This document shows, piece after piece, positions 12,291 to 25,500 of a stretch of 64,000 bases of DNA (position 1 is its first letter; each line of letters starts with the position of its first letter). The stretch is from positions 9,956,001-10,020,000 of the forward strand of contig NC_063157.1 of assembly GCF_020921035.1 (NCBI RefSeq), given 5' to 3'. The DNA comes from Rhodamnia argentea (taxonomy: Eukaryota; Streptophyta; Magnoliopsida; Myrtales; Myrtaceae). The position numbers and the translations under genes are program-made. The notes under the pieces are model-generated. The model was not told where the DNA came from and did no database searches. It worked only from the letters and a program-made list of their open reading frames with translations.

Positions 12291-14757
12291 TAAGATAGTA
12301 GAAAATAATACATGGTTTGCATGAATCGACATTTGCTCTAGTGAAAAGCATGTCCTGTCTTGGCCTAGGACTTCAATCAAGACGTCTTCATGGTTTGTCC
12401 GGATCACTGGCATCTCTAGCTAACTGATTGTCCAAGTCAGATCACCCCCGTGTTATGTAGAATAGTCGGAGATGACAACACCATCACATAAGCAATTCCC
12501 AGACAAGTTTTCACTAACAGGACTACATTGAAATTTTACTCAAATGTTTAAGACTAGATTCAAAAATTGAAAGGTTTAGGTTTGGATTAAAATATGTCCA
12601 CAATTTTAATCAGGTAACATGATCTCCATCGCAGACATTGTTATCCATGCAAACCAGAGCTAAAAATCTCTGCCATTCCTCGTACCTAAGGTAGAGATGC
12701 ATCCATGTAAAAGTTCAATGCAAAGAGATAGGATACATAAGTTAATGGAAACAGCACACCATTCGCCATCTCGAACACAATCATCCAAAGACACTTGTTG
12801 ATCGCAATGCCACTTGAGTTTTCCATAATGCTAATTCCTAAACAGAAATCTGTCTGCCCACAATAACAAGGAGATTGGGCAATTGGCTTCTTATGGTGAA
12901 CGTGTAAAGCGATTACTTTCACCATCACTCACAGCAGCAAAGCCCATCGTTCCTGGACGCATCAAATAAGAAACTGCCCATGTCAATGTGCCGGAAGCCA
13001 AAAGGATCGTATCCCTCCATAACCTTCTCGGCACTAATTATGAAGTACTGTTCTGTTGTGTCTCTAGTCTCTTCAAAGTAGTGCTATCATCAATTGACGA
13101 GCAAAACCAATGTTTGTGGGAATGAAGTTCATTTACGGTCTCCGGTAGTAAAATGAATGGAAAAGAATTCGCGTCATCTACGACCGTGGAAACGGCGAAA
13201 TGGACATGAACCTGAGCAAGAACCATGCAAATGCTACACACTATCTCAAAACGTGCGACTTAGGAAATTGACAAAACAGAAGAAGAAAAATGAAGTTCCG
13301 AGATCGCTTACCCAACGAAAGAAACTGAATCTCTCGAAAGTTTTTCGTCTTTCTTCATTCACCCACTGCTCATTGATTACTTGCAACCCGAACCAAGAAT
13401 CAATCCACTGTTAGGGTAACAAGACAACAAGGTTTCAGTTTCAGAGCAGAGCACTGTGAGCTCATGCTGTTGCTGGCTAGTAGAATTAGAATCCTTGAGC
13501 TATATTACAGCAACAGTTGGTGTTGGCCTCTCCAAGGAATCTCTCTTCCTTGTGCTTCCATCTTCTCTCCGTTTTATGCTATTGTTTTGGGATACTGAGT
13601 GCCATTTTTCGTTCCATTCGAGCTCGTTACAATACTGATTTCGAAAGGTGGAAACATTTTTAGAGAAATTTCTTATGATCTTTGGAAATACGAGGAAACC
13701 GTCTCTCTTTTCTTGTTTCGTCATAGCCATGGAGGCGTTCTCTTGTACGTTAGAAAGTGCAGCCATGCTGCCAAGAAAGGATCAAAGTACCATCCGTATT
13801 TCTCAAAAGTCAACCTTAACTCAGTTGAATTCTGCAGATGACTTGCTGATGTTTCTTAAAGGTGACCAAGAAAATCTGAGAGCATCAAAAAGCTTTCTGG
13901 GCTTCAGTTTAAACCTCAGAAGACTTTCGCGGCTCGTTTTGAAGCAGATTTTGTAGGCTGATATGCTCAGTTGCTCACTTTTGAGTGGCTTTTGTAAAGG
14001 CAGCTTAGCAGTAAACGCATCTCTTTACCCCATTCCTAACTTTAAGTAAGCATATATTCTTTAACAGCAAATATTTTCCGTTGGACGGATCATTTTCAAC
14101 AAATCAAATATGCGACAGTTCAGAAAATTAATTCACGAAAAATGCTTTCACTCAAACCAACATAACCTTATCCCGTCCAACAACAAAGCTACAAGAATAA
14201 ATGCATTGTGCTGAATCTACCGGAATTAGATTAAAAGACTTGAAGAAAAATTTGGTCATAGTCCATATTAAAAGTAGATCCATACTCGATTGAGCAAGGC
14301 TAATCACCGCTTCCAAATATAGGATCGGTGTGCCCTTCAAGAACAAATCGCGACAGGATATATTGTTTGTACCGGTTATTTCTTGATTACTCAAATAGTA
14401 ATAGTAAGTCAATTAATTGATAAATGGCATCATTTTGGTAGTGTTGTTTCACAAAGAAAATTGTGGAGAGTCCACACGAAATATAAGTCGGCTAGAAATT
14501 TAAGAATCCTATGATATTTTAAATCTTGCAACATATTTGTAACTCTTTAAATATTCTTTCAACAAAAGATTTTTTTTTTTGGGCCAATTAACAAAAGATG
14601 TTTTTTTTTTTTTTTGGGTCGGACTAACAAAAGATGTTAAGAAATTCATGAAAAATGTCGAAATATTCGTAATGGTCGGGCTTGGAGTTCTGTCTTCCTG
14701 AAGAGGAGAAAGTGACAGACCCGCTGCCACACCGCGAGAGGAAGAAGAAACAAGGCG

Positions 14758-17743
14758 ATGGCGGAAGCATCTTCATCGCCGCCTGCGGCCGAGTCGGCGG
14801 CATCGAAGCAAAATGGGAAATCGATCGCCGACATTGCGGAGGATGTCCAGCGGACGGTGTTGGAGTCCAGGGACTCCGCCATTCAAACTGCTCGTTCTCT
14901 CCACCACAACTCCTCCACCCATCTTCGCTCCCTCCAGGTTCTTTTTCTGTTCATTTGTCTTCTTCGTCTTTTCCTTTTCGGTTAGGCATCAATTCCCGAT
15001 CTGGGTCCTGCCATTTCTTTGATTTTAAGAATTTTCTGACGCCGACGTCCTTATCCGGATGTGTCGATGAATGGGGTTTATGGCAAAGTCGACACATGGG
15101 CACTGTTAGTTTGTCAAAATTCGTTCTTTTTTAAGTGATATTTGCGATTTCCTTGTGTGATTCGTGATTAGTGGGAGTGTGGTGAAGAATTCATGATTCG
15201 TCGTGTAGGGAATAGGGATGATTAGTTCATGCTATCTCTCTAATATTTGTTTTTTTTTTGTATGATCTTGTTTTGAAGCTTCTCGCGGTGACTTCCTTTT
15301 AATCCTTTTCAGGAATTTCTGACAAACGCGAAATCTCAGTATCATGCATATGAAGATGCTTTCGTCAATAAGGTCAAAGGTATAAATTACGTTTCACTTT
15401 GGGAAATTCAGTGGGTATGCTGTGAACATGCTTAGGATGTGAGCTTTATTTATCTTCGTCTGGGACATAGTAGACTCAATTTGAAGGACTTAGGAGTTTT
15501 GACCACAATCAATTTGGGATCTTGTTTCTAATGAGATGAAATTGTAATGGAGTATTACGTCCACCATGAAGAGCTTGTGGTTTTTGTCAGAACATGCTGG
15601 ATTGAAACATCTGAAAATGATCTGTCCAGGATATGTTAAGGAGAGGCCATAAGATGATTGCGTGTCATGTATACATCATATTACAAGAGCCAGTCGTTGG
15701 ATTAGCATTATTGATTCTCATGATGCACTGTCTCCTTTTAACAGATGAAGTCATGAGTGCAAGGGAACATCCTGGAACAACTGTTGGGGTTTCTGTTGCA
15801 GCTGCCCTCCTCCTCTTGCGGGGTATGTGCTTTCATCATCTGTGCAATAATCTCTTAGTTTTTGTCAAGCATGATATTCTGCCACCAGTCATTTTCAAGG
15901 AGCTGTCTCTTTCACCCATGCTACATCGTTTTGTCACTAGCGTTGTCAGATTTTTTGCCTAGCAATACATTATGTGTTTATACAGCCAAGGTTCTGTTCA
16001 ATGACTTATTGTGATTACTCAGATATATGTCAAGGATGGTTGTATGTTGAGCTTCAAGGACAATAAATATATTAAGCATGATATATGAAACTCTCATCGG
16101 TTCATTTAAAGTCTTGATAGTGGGGACAGTCGCACTCTATCTTTATTGGCATGTGAAGAGGATTTGGGTGCGACTGTTAACCCCCTCCCCTTTAGAAAAG
16201 AAACGTTTTTTGCACATGGAGAATCCTAGTTAGGATGCTACTTTTTTGAGTTTTCTGTTTCAAAAGGACAGTAAACAATTGGAAATGCTGCTGTGTAATC
16301 CATTATTTCTAACTTCTCCATCCTCTGTCCTTGGACATCTCTGCTTCTCATGAAGCCTGCATGTTATTTGAAAATGCTGGGGAACTCATCAGTAGGTTGG
16401 TGCCAGGGTCAAAGAGCCTTCTTCTCTTATGACGTTTGAGGAGGAGAAAGGCGCTTTTTCTTATTTCACTTTACCGGCACATCATACAAGCCACCAGGAC
16501 TTATAGACTACCGCACATTTGTTGGCTCTAAATGCTTATTTTTGTTGGCATCACTTTGTAGTGAACTGATTCTTCGAAAGTGTTTTACTCCGTGCAGGTC
16601 CTAGAAGGTTTCTCATTCGTCAGACATTTGGTCGACTTCAAAGTGAGGAGGTTGCTTGCTTGATTGATCCTAGACAGGCTTATTGTAATCCATGATGCTG
16701 ATCGACACATTTTATGCATCAGTAGCCATGAAAGCTGCTTTTGGTGCAGATGGATACTTCTAAGACATTGTTAATCTTTGACTCTCATTTCTGCCGCTGC
16801 ACCAATATGCAGGCACAATTTGTTCGAGCGGAGAAAAACGTGAAAGATCTTAATCTTTCTGTTGATTTGATGAAGAGAGAAAGTAGGAAGCTCTTAGAAA
16901 GGACAGCTCTAGCAGAAACAGATATGAAACGTGGCCTTACTGACCTAAAGTAGGATCACTAACGTCTCGTTGCTAATATAGCTTAATGTTTCACTCTATT
17001 TTTCTTCTGATTCTATTATGTTGAAATAACTGCAGAAATACAGGAAATCAAATCCAACGTCTTGCTAAATCAATTTACAAGGTTGAATCGCAAGCAGGAG
17101 GTATGCGTGCTCTGCTAGATCTTTAGGCTGTTTTTTTTTGTTCTTGTAATGGTTTAGTTGGTCAATTCCATTTTGGGTTTTCGTTTCGGTTGCTCTGACC
17201 ATCCTGTTAGGTGGAAAAATCATCTCTGGCTATAGGATGTTTAACTTCTTGTTTGGTCGAGTTCTCCATTGCAAAACTTCGTGGAAGCAAACATAAGTCA
17301 TCATATCTGACTCATGGAATCATCGCATATTCATTGAATCATCAGTCATCATAACCACCTTCTCATTTCGTGCATTGATAGAATTTGCAATAGTGATTGT
17401 GGCCCCTCTCTCAATTAAGAGGGAGAGCAGTCGAAATTGAGTACCCATTTAATTTGCCTACATCTTTGGACAGGTCTCATGGATGACCTACGTGAAATTC
17501 CTGGTCGGGAGGCACTCAAACTTCGGGCTGAGGCATGTCCATTTGGAACTTGACATTTTCGATTTTTTTTTTTTTTTTTTTTTGTGTGCCTCTTCTTGTT
17601 TTCTCTACTTCGTGGAAATTTTCATTGTCTAGTCTCCCTCTCTTTCTCTCCAGGTTGCTTCATTGGCATCAAATTTGAAGCAACAAAGAGTTGCAATGGA
17701 GAAACGGATAGTAAAGATATCTGAACTAGGTGTTGCTGTTTGA
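14758..17743 (+). CDS. RHIP1: RGS1-HXK1-interacting protein 1 (RHIP1), 8 exons, 242 aa
   Basis: Exons are 14758-14937, 15313-15379, 15745-15822, 16598-16650, 16813-16949, 17036-17100, 17474-17532 and 17654-17743, giving one 242-residue frame. Hallmarks of the plant RHIP1 family are [20 protein letters not shown] (a hydrophobic segment, about residues 90-109), [32 protein letters not shown] and the tail KISELGV. In Arabidopsis RHIP1 binds the G-protein regulator RGS1 and hexokinase 1, linking glucose sensing to G-protein signalling at the plasma membrane; that role is transferred from the family. Residues about 125-242 are helical and charged, probably coiled coil. Intron 7 starts with GC (GAG|GCATGT at 17533), and no nearby GT keeps the frame. 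The start is the first ATG before a Ser/Ala/Pro-rich leader. The gene converges with NUP214. Confidence 0.92.
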
Positions 17744-19581
17744 TTGTAGAGCAGCATAATGAGCATCAGGAAAGTATATTGACAGAAAAAAAAATCGTGT
17801 ACCTGCCTTCTTTTCAACCAATGCGAGAGCAGATCAGTCAACGAGTTTTTCAAAGCTCGGATTTTATGTCCAATATGTTCTTCTGTCTTTAATTTTTTGA
17901 TACCTAACTCTTACATTGATGCATGAAAGACAAATGATTACACAAGGGTGAACAATTCTTTGCGATGGACTGATGCCAAAGTTGGCTTGTCGCTTGTGGT
18001 CATCAGGAACAAGTCGATTGATTGTATTGCCGATCATCTGAAGCTTAGCCTTATGCCCACAGTTTGCTCATGGCTTGCATAAAACAGGCTGATGAGTCTT
18101 TGTCATCCCCCGTTTGCTATGGTTGATATGATGTACAACATGTTTCTATGTTTGTTTTCCGTTCTTCGAGTAAGTAAATGTAATTCATAGGATCCCATGA
18201 TTCGTATCGTATGATTTGGTAGTTAACAAGAATGTTCCATTCCAGTTACAAGTCAATTCAACCTATTGTTCCACGAATCAGCTGATTTGTCCAAAAGTTG
18301 GATTATAATCAATTATATCCCGAACCATTGAGATACAATTTTGGTTTCAAACCTCATTTGCATCCAAAACCGAGTAAGATTTGATTATTTGCTAGGTCGA
18401 ACAACCGGATCAAGGCATGACGCTCATGTTGGATGCTTGAAAAATCTTCTAAGATAGTGTTCAGTTTGTTTGTTGTACTTGTTCGCAATTCCTCTTATTG
18501 TTAGCCATTCATTTAAATTTTCCTGTTCTTGCAGCTATATACAATCTGATTTACCGTCGAGCAACTACTAGCACGTCAGTTACTCAATGTCCATGATCAT
18601 TCAATGAAATTCTTGTCACAGTTTTCGAAAGAGGAAACAAATATGGATAGGGGTGAGCATGGTTCCAAGGTAGAACACGAAATCGGAACCTGTAGGATCC
18701 GGTCCGGTTCCAGGTTCCAAGGCATATAGGGTAGGTTCCAGGCTCCAAAAATTGAGGAATTTGTTTCAATGGATAAGTTCCAAGTTCCACTATCTAAAAT
18801 CTAGATCCTGAAATAAATTTTTATATTTTTCTTGGTATATACTTTTGCACGATCCTACAATATTCTATAGCGTCCGATGATGAGTGTATAATTTGAAGCC
18901 AAATAAATTTTTAAGTTTCAAGTTTCAAAAAATGATAAATGTGTTGTGTTCTAATAAATTGGTTTCAAGTTTTAAATGTAACATGTATGGAACCTAAAAC
19001 CACTCACATTGACTTTCTCTTAGATGTTGTAACGTTTACTTTCATTTTACTTAACTAAAAATGAATAAAATAAAATAAAATAAAATAAAATAATAGGTTT
19101 TCGAGTACCACGGAACCGATCCTAAAACCTATGACAAGTAGGTTCCAGGATATGACGGGTAGGTTTCAAATTCCAAAAAAGGAGGAACCTGTTCCGACGG
19201 GTAGGTTCCAGATTCCAAATGGAACCTGTAAGGAACCTGGAACCGCTCACCCCTAAATATGGGCGAGAGCCATGACATTGTAGGTTTGCAAAAGAGAAGC
19301 TTTGTTGCTTTGGGTAACATTAAGGATGCACTTTTAAACCGATAGATATAGCCGCCAGAACAATCCCTACAAAGCTTTGTTTCCGCTATGCAGGAAAAAA
19401 CTTACAACAACTGCAAGCTACAGCCAAAAAATATGCAGACCGTCATTCTGTCATGATGGTACATGAGAATTAGGCTGGTGGCACCAGGATGAAAAGAAAA
19501 GGTACTGCCTCTAGATAATTAGTTGACTTTGCTAACCTATGTAATTGTATCATTCTGAGGTTCCCTCAAGTTCTGCTAAAA
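17744..19581. other. Convergent intergenic space between RHIP1 and NUP214
   Basis: The two 3' ends face each other across 1.8 kb. No exon is visible. The 3' UTRs presumably occupy the edges, and the middle holds the TIR element at 18647-19254 and a short TAAAA repeat near 19067-19091. Confidence 0.5.
18647..19254. mobile_element. Small non-autonomous TIR element, hAT-like
   Basis: The left end reads ATAGGGGTGAGC and the right end reads GCTCACCCCT, so AGGGGTGAGC is an inverted terminus; both ends continue into GGTTCC/GGAACC words. The octamer AAATATGG occurs at 18639-18646 and again at 19255-19262, as an 8-bp target duplication would. Two extra bases (AT) sit between the left octamer and the inverted repeat. 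A TA duplication (Tc1/mariner-like) is the alternative reading. There is no coding capacity. Confidence 0.6.
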
Positions 19582-22500
19582 CTATTTTCTCATCTGTGTG
19601 AACAGCTCAGGTGGTTTTGTGTTTCCACCACCAAAAGTGGAGAAGCCACCTGTACCTTGTTGGTTGCCGAAAGCCCCAAAACCAGCTCCTGTACAATATA
19701 ACAGACTATCTTTAGGAGACCGTAGACCCAATCCTATGCTTGGTGTGTGTGTGTGTGGTGTGGAGGAGAGGGAGGGAAGGAGGGAGGGAGGGAGAGGTAA
19801 AGAGTCCCTCACCAGTCGAAAATCCTCCCCCAGGAGCAGCTCCTGCAAATCCAGCACCAGATGAAGCAGCTGCAGCAAATCCTCCAAATCCACCTCCAGC
19901 TGAGGGTGCACCAGCAAATCCACCACCGCCTGAAGCCATACCACCAAAACCGCCGGCAGAAGATGCCAAAGCAGCAAACCCACCACCAATAGAACCAACC
20001 CCCGCAAACCCACCTGCAGTGGCAGAGGAGGAAAAACCACCAGTTGAACTAGCAGCACCAAAACCGCCACCAAAACTGCTAGAAGATGCAAAGCCAGCAC
20101 CTCCAAAACCTGAGCCAATCTGTCTTGACTGTCCAAAAGTGCCAAGAACTGATCCAAGAGCGGGTTGACCAGGTCCAATCTGTGATGGCTGACCAAATCC
20201 ACTCTGAGTGGGAACTTGAGCATTTGTTGGAGTAGCAAAGCCTCCAGAGAATGCACTCACATTTGGTGGTTGTGATGGCTGTGAAGATTGTGGAGTTTGG
20301 AAAGTGAAAGAAGCAGGGCGAAATAGCTCTCCACTAGGTGCTGCCATAGCAAATGGAGAGCTCGTTGGGGTTGTTGCTGCACTACCGAAAGAAACACCAA
20401 ACGGGCTTCCCTCAGCTGTGGTCGAATTGGGAGTAGATCCAAGGCCAAATGCATTGAGACTTCCCAGACCAAGATCAGGTTTTTCATTAATCTCAGGAGC
20501 CACTTCCTCCATCTCATCCTCCTGTGTAGCAGTAGCATCCAGACTTTCAGTCTTTTGAATTGTGTCAATCAGAGAGGTTGAAAATGGAGTTGGAAATGAA
20601 AACTTTCCAGCAGATGGCTGCTCTGGAGGAGCATTCGGTGTTTCGGTTGATTGAGGACTACCTTGCTGGTTAGTCACACCCTGAACTCCAGATACCGGTC
20701 CAGAAGAAAGTTCACTGGGAGCAGATGAGACTGAAGCTTCTATTTTTAGAGCAGATCCACCAGTAAAACTCTCAAACAGAAGAGGTGCACCAAAACTGAC
20801 TTTGGGCAAATCCTGTTGTATCTCTGGCTTTTGGTTTTCCAGCCTTAATTCCAGGGGTAGTGAGGAAGCAAGCTGAGGCACCGAATTTTTAGAAGCCTGG
20901 ACAGAAGAAGACGTAGTGGTGGAGGTGAAGGAAGAAGGGGGAGGAGGAGAAGTGACTGAGCAAGATGATGAGAAGTTTAATGGAAGTGCCTTATTAACAT
21001 CTGTTGTTGCTCTGCTAGTGATCCAAGATCCACCTGATGACACGTCAGCTAATGAACTCCCTTTGATTGAAGAAACATTAGACAATGTAGAAGGCTGAAT
21101 GGAAGATGAATTGGCCAGGGACTCTAATGGAGATGACATTGATTTAAATGGTGTTGAAAATGATAGTGATCCGCCAGGAAAGCTTTTGCCTATTACCGGG
21201 TGTTCATGTGGAATTTTTTCAGGATGAGAATTGGCCAGAGGAGCACTATGGGTGGCAGCCAGCAGTGCGTCCTCACTCCTTCGGGATCCAAAGAGAGAGC
21301 TTTCAGTTACTTGGGATCCATGCTTCCCATTTCCACTTGTCAGCTCAGCAAGAACAGTCTCTTTAGCACTCAAACTAAAAGTCTCACTAGAATTTTCAAG
21401 AGTCTGCATGGGTGATGTTTTGGAGATAGCTGGCGTCTGATGAATATTGGTGTCTCCTACCACTGTGGGCTTGATCTGATTACCGAAAACTGATTTTGAA
21501 TTATCAACAATAGTCTCCCCAGTATACTTTTCTGCAGCAAGATTGTTTTTACTGCTACTCACACTCCTCGTTTTGGCTTGTCCATCAATAAGTGATGCTT
21601 GGGATGCAGACAAGGAGTAACTAAAGATACTGCCTCCTTGTGCCACTGGAACCATCGATCCTGAAGTTCCATCAACCTGCCTGAAAGGACTAGATGGGCT
21701 CTTCCCATGCATGGCTGCAGAACATATGTTATTGGAAATAGATTAAACAGCCATTCCTCAGATTATTGAACTTACCAAAAGAAAATGATCTGTTAATCAT
21801 CACTAACCATTAACTCTTGCTCGACGTGTGTAGGTAGACGGGGTAGTGTGATTTGACTTAGCAACTGCCAATCTCTCAGAAGAGCTAAAATATGGCTCAT
21901 CCATCAACAAAGACGACTTTGTGCTATCCTTCTGGTATTCACGTGGGAGAATCCTTTTAACTGTTGTCTTTGAAGGCTCATAACTTGCCCAGCTCTGTAT
22001 AGACAAAAAATAACCAAAGATTCTTAAGGCACCATTTAATCATGAGTGCCATGTGGAAAGCAAGGGTCAGTTGATCTTTCAGTTCTGAGACTAGCCATGT
22101 GAGGATCCATCTAGATGCTTTACTTTGTATTTAAAGTTTAACAATTCTGCACCTTTGACCAGTCTCCTTAAGAATCCACAACTCTCTTTGGCCAAATTCT
22201 TCAAGGAACAACTGGTATATTTATGTCCAAGAAATTTTCTGGTTGCATTACTTCCAATATCCCTTTCTCAATCACCAATTATTCAGCTTGGCATGTAATT
22301 CCATTTCACCAGCACATTATGCGCTTCTGTTTTCTGAACTATAAAGTACTCAATGGACTTGTTACTCTGCACTCTCCAGAATGTACGAATGTATGGTTTC
22401 ATGATATTTCAACAGTTTCAGATGAAAGGTCCATGTTCCTCAGTGTTTAAATGTGCAAAAATTGCTGGACGTTCATTTTCTCCTTCATATGCATTTTCTT

Positions 22501-25500
22501 AGTTCTAACCTAATTTCGCATCAAACAGGAGACAAGACTATACTGCATGACATGATATAATCAGGAAGAAGTGCTTTGGCAGACAGCTAAGCAGCAGAAG
22601 CAAGCCTCTGCTGCTCGCCGATTAGGCAACGCGCTGCTTGAGTTAACTGGTCAGCCACTCAATCAACTTAGAGCATTCCATGAAAGAGGCATTTCTTCTA
22701 GTGAGCATCAAATAAAAGTCATCTTCTAAACCATAGTATCAACAAAAGTGAAAAGTTGACTTATCAAGATAATCACCTGATCCAGAGAGTCTCTCCGTCT
22801 CCGGGCAGTTTCGGGTTCACAAGGCTTCAGAACACTAGTCTGGCTTCTTCCAGAATGGCCTTTCGTAGCAATGGTATTTGAAAGCGCGATCTTTTTATCT
22901 CCAGTACTTTTATAAACTTTCGTCACATCAGGGGAGCAGAAAGAGGCATCATAGGAAATTCCAATTTCATCGAACAATTCTTTTTTAACGTTCTGCTTAA
23001 CTGGAGGCGACTCAATACTCAACACTGACATTTGTCTAGAGAGACAGTCAGAAAGTTGCTCGGCAGCCGTTATTTGAGATGTCGTCGTGTTATATAAACT
23101 TTTTAGGGATTGAATCGATCTGCAAAGAGGTTGAATTAATGTTGCATGTTACAGTATAAGCCATGTATCATGCATCAAGCTTCTTCAAATGTCCAAAGCA
23201 TGCCATAGAACCAATATGATACGCTTGCAACCAAAGCTGAGACAAAGTTTATACATAATCGAAACAGACAGACTGCCTACTGTGGCAACCCTGCCTATGT
23301 TTAATTACGCAAAATCTAGCAGCGAGTCTTACGCAGTTTGAGCAAATTTTTTGGGAGTGCAAAGAAACTATAAGATGAGATTGCAATTTTAATAAGATGG
23401 TGGTACTGGCATCAAAAGGAGAAAGGCCATATGCTAAATTCAAACTCAAGATATAATCAAACCTGGCAGGCTCGTATTTATTTTGGACAGCTCTTCGACC
23501 TCCATGAGCTTCACTCATGTCACCGAATTTGTTAAGTTCCAGGGTATTGAAGTGCCTTTCTAATTTAATCAACTCATTAGTCAGATCCTGAAATATAACA
23601 CATAATCAGTATATTTCATCCGTACAGAAGTATATACATAAACAACATACATAAGAGACCCCAACCTGGTTTAATTTCAACATATGTTGCCGCTTCATCT
23701 CCAGTTCTGTACTCAACTTCTGCCGATTCCAAAGTTCCCAATATTGATCATCCTTGGCTTGTTTAACAATTCCTTCCAAATACATTTTCCTTGCCAAAGC
23801 TGAAAGCCACATGAAAAATCGCTGATAAGCTTACCTTCATTAGACAATCCAGTGAAAAGAAGAAGCAACAAGACTTTACCAAATGAAGGGTGAAAAGTAG
23901 CTCGACCCAAAAAACAAAAGGGTGAAAAGCTGAACATATTCAAACAGTTAAACAAACTATAAATGGCTAAAAACACAACTAGGCTAGAAAGTTCAGAGGA
24001 ATGTAGCAAATCCACTCTGCCTTGTGATGAAATTTACTTTATATACCAGCATATCGTGCATGCGCAAGAAATTGGTTGACTAAAATTGGCAAAATCAGCG
24101 ACTCACCTACAGCCTTGATATGATAGATAGAGGCTTCCAAATGAATAACATACATTCATCTGAGTAGAGAAAGCCTCAAAACTGAGAGTACCTTGTACGG
24201 TGTTGTCAAGCAGGCTTTGAACTTCTTCAAGTCGTTCATCCACTATACTCTACAATGTCCAAATTAAATCATATTAAAAGTATGTAACACATAAGTGCAA
24301 GTTGATGGAACCAAAGATATAAGCTTACATAATTTACTACATAAGAGGAGCAAAACAACAGGACTATCAGACGAGAATAATTTACTACATAAGAGGAGCA
24401 AAACAACAAGATTATCAGAAACAGCCACAAATGCAGTAAACGTGAGAAATTAGGGAGGACAAAAAAATGAACATATTCAAGCTCCGTACAAAATCATTGT
24501 ACAAGTACAACCATCTGAAGCAACATAGAGACGGATAAGGAAAACAAAAAAAAGCAATTTAAGCGCTAATAAAAAAACAAGAAGTGACCTCTTCAGTGTA
24601 AGTGCATTTACAGTCTCATAACAGAAAGGAACTCAGAGTTCTTGTTTCTTGTTTTGATAAGAGACGCAAAAAATTACCAAGCTTCCAGCAAGCAGAAAAA
24701 CTTCACCTGAAGAGTGACATAGCATAGATGAACAGGAACACAAACTCAATTATACTAGAGCAGTGAAGGGACGCGATATAGAACAACTTAGAATAAAAGA
24801 TACCCTTACAAAGAATTCCAAGACAGGAAAGCACTGAAAGCTGCAAGAGAAACTGCAAGCAAACACAAAGGAAAAATATGAGGCCTAGACTTATACCTTC
24901 CACATCATGCATTGGCTAGAAAGATTCCCGATTCTCTCTTCTATCTCTTCAACTGGACCTTTCAATGAGATGGTACATGCATCCTTAAAGCCACCCTTCC
25001 GCACTATACAGTCCAAAAGTGTGTCCAGTTCATTGACCATCTCCTTGATCTGGAAATTAGAGAAAAGGAAGTTTTCCAATCATTGACTCAAACTCATTGT
25101 CAAATCCCTGGGGGATAAAGAAAAAGTCTATGCCCCAGACTCACGATTTGGGGATTTCCCTGGCTGAAAGTTAATCCTTCATAAACAAGAAGCCATCTGA
25201 ATCCAGAACAATCCCTTTACTAAACCACACCATGAAGGCTAAAATCCCAAAGTCATAAGCCTAAAAACTACCAATAAAATAAGAATTTTAAGGTGTTCAA
25301 GTGACAAATTGACTATGAGTAGAATTCAATCATGACAGAGATGGCAAGCGAATTTATATTCACCCTATTTAACAATCAATCCCATGATAAGCACTGTGGG
25401 TTAAGATAAGAACATGCAGAAAATGTACAAACTTTTTATAATTAAGTACGTAATGGGTAAGACGTTATTTCATCACAAAGGTAAGACGTTATTTCATCAC

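Larger units (their letters stand above)
6510..14757. other. Gene-poor intergenic region
   Basis: No gene could be supported in these 8 kb. The part next to 6510 is the upstream region of the AGTRAP-like gene and is locally GC-rich. The reading frames present are short, lack recognisable domains and do not join through splice sites. Repeats within it are listed separately. Confidence 0.5.

Noticed and set aside
12686..13241. Minus-strand frames that might be exons of a gene
   Set aside because: I could not join them through consistent splice sites and no motif is recognisable.
13456..13956. Plus-strand frames of 60-102 codons
   Set aside because: Overlapping frames with no domain, no consistent codon bias and no splice support.
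19740..20168. 142-codon plus-strand frame rich in proline and alanine
   Set aside because: It is the antisense shadow of the glycine/alanine-rich FG repeat exon of NUP214, which has strong independent support.
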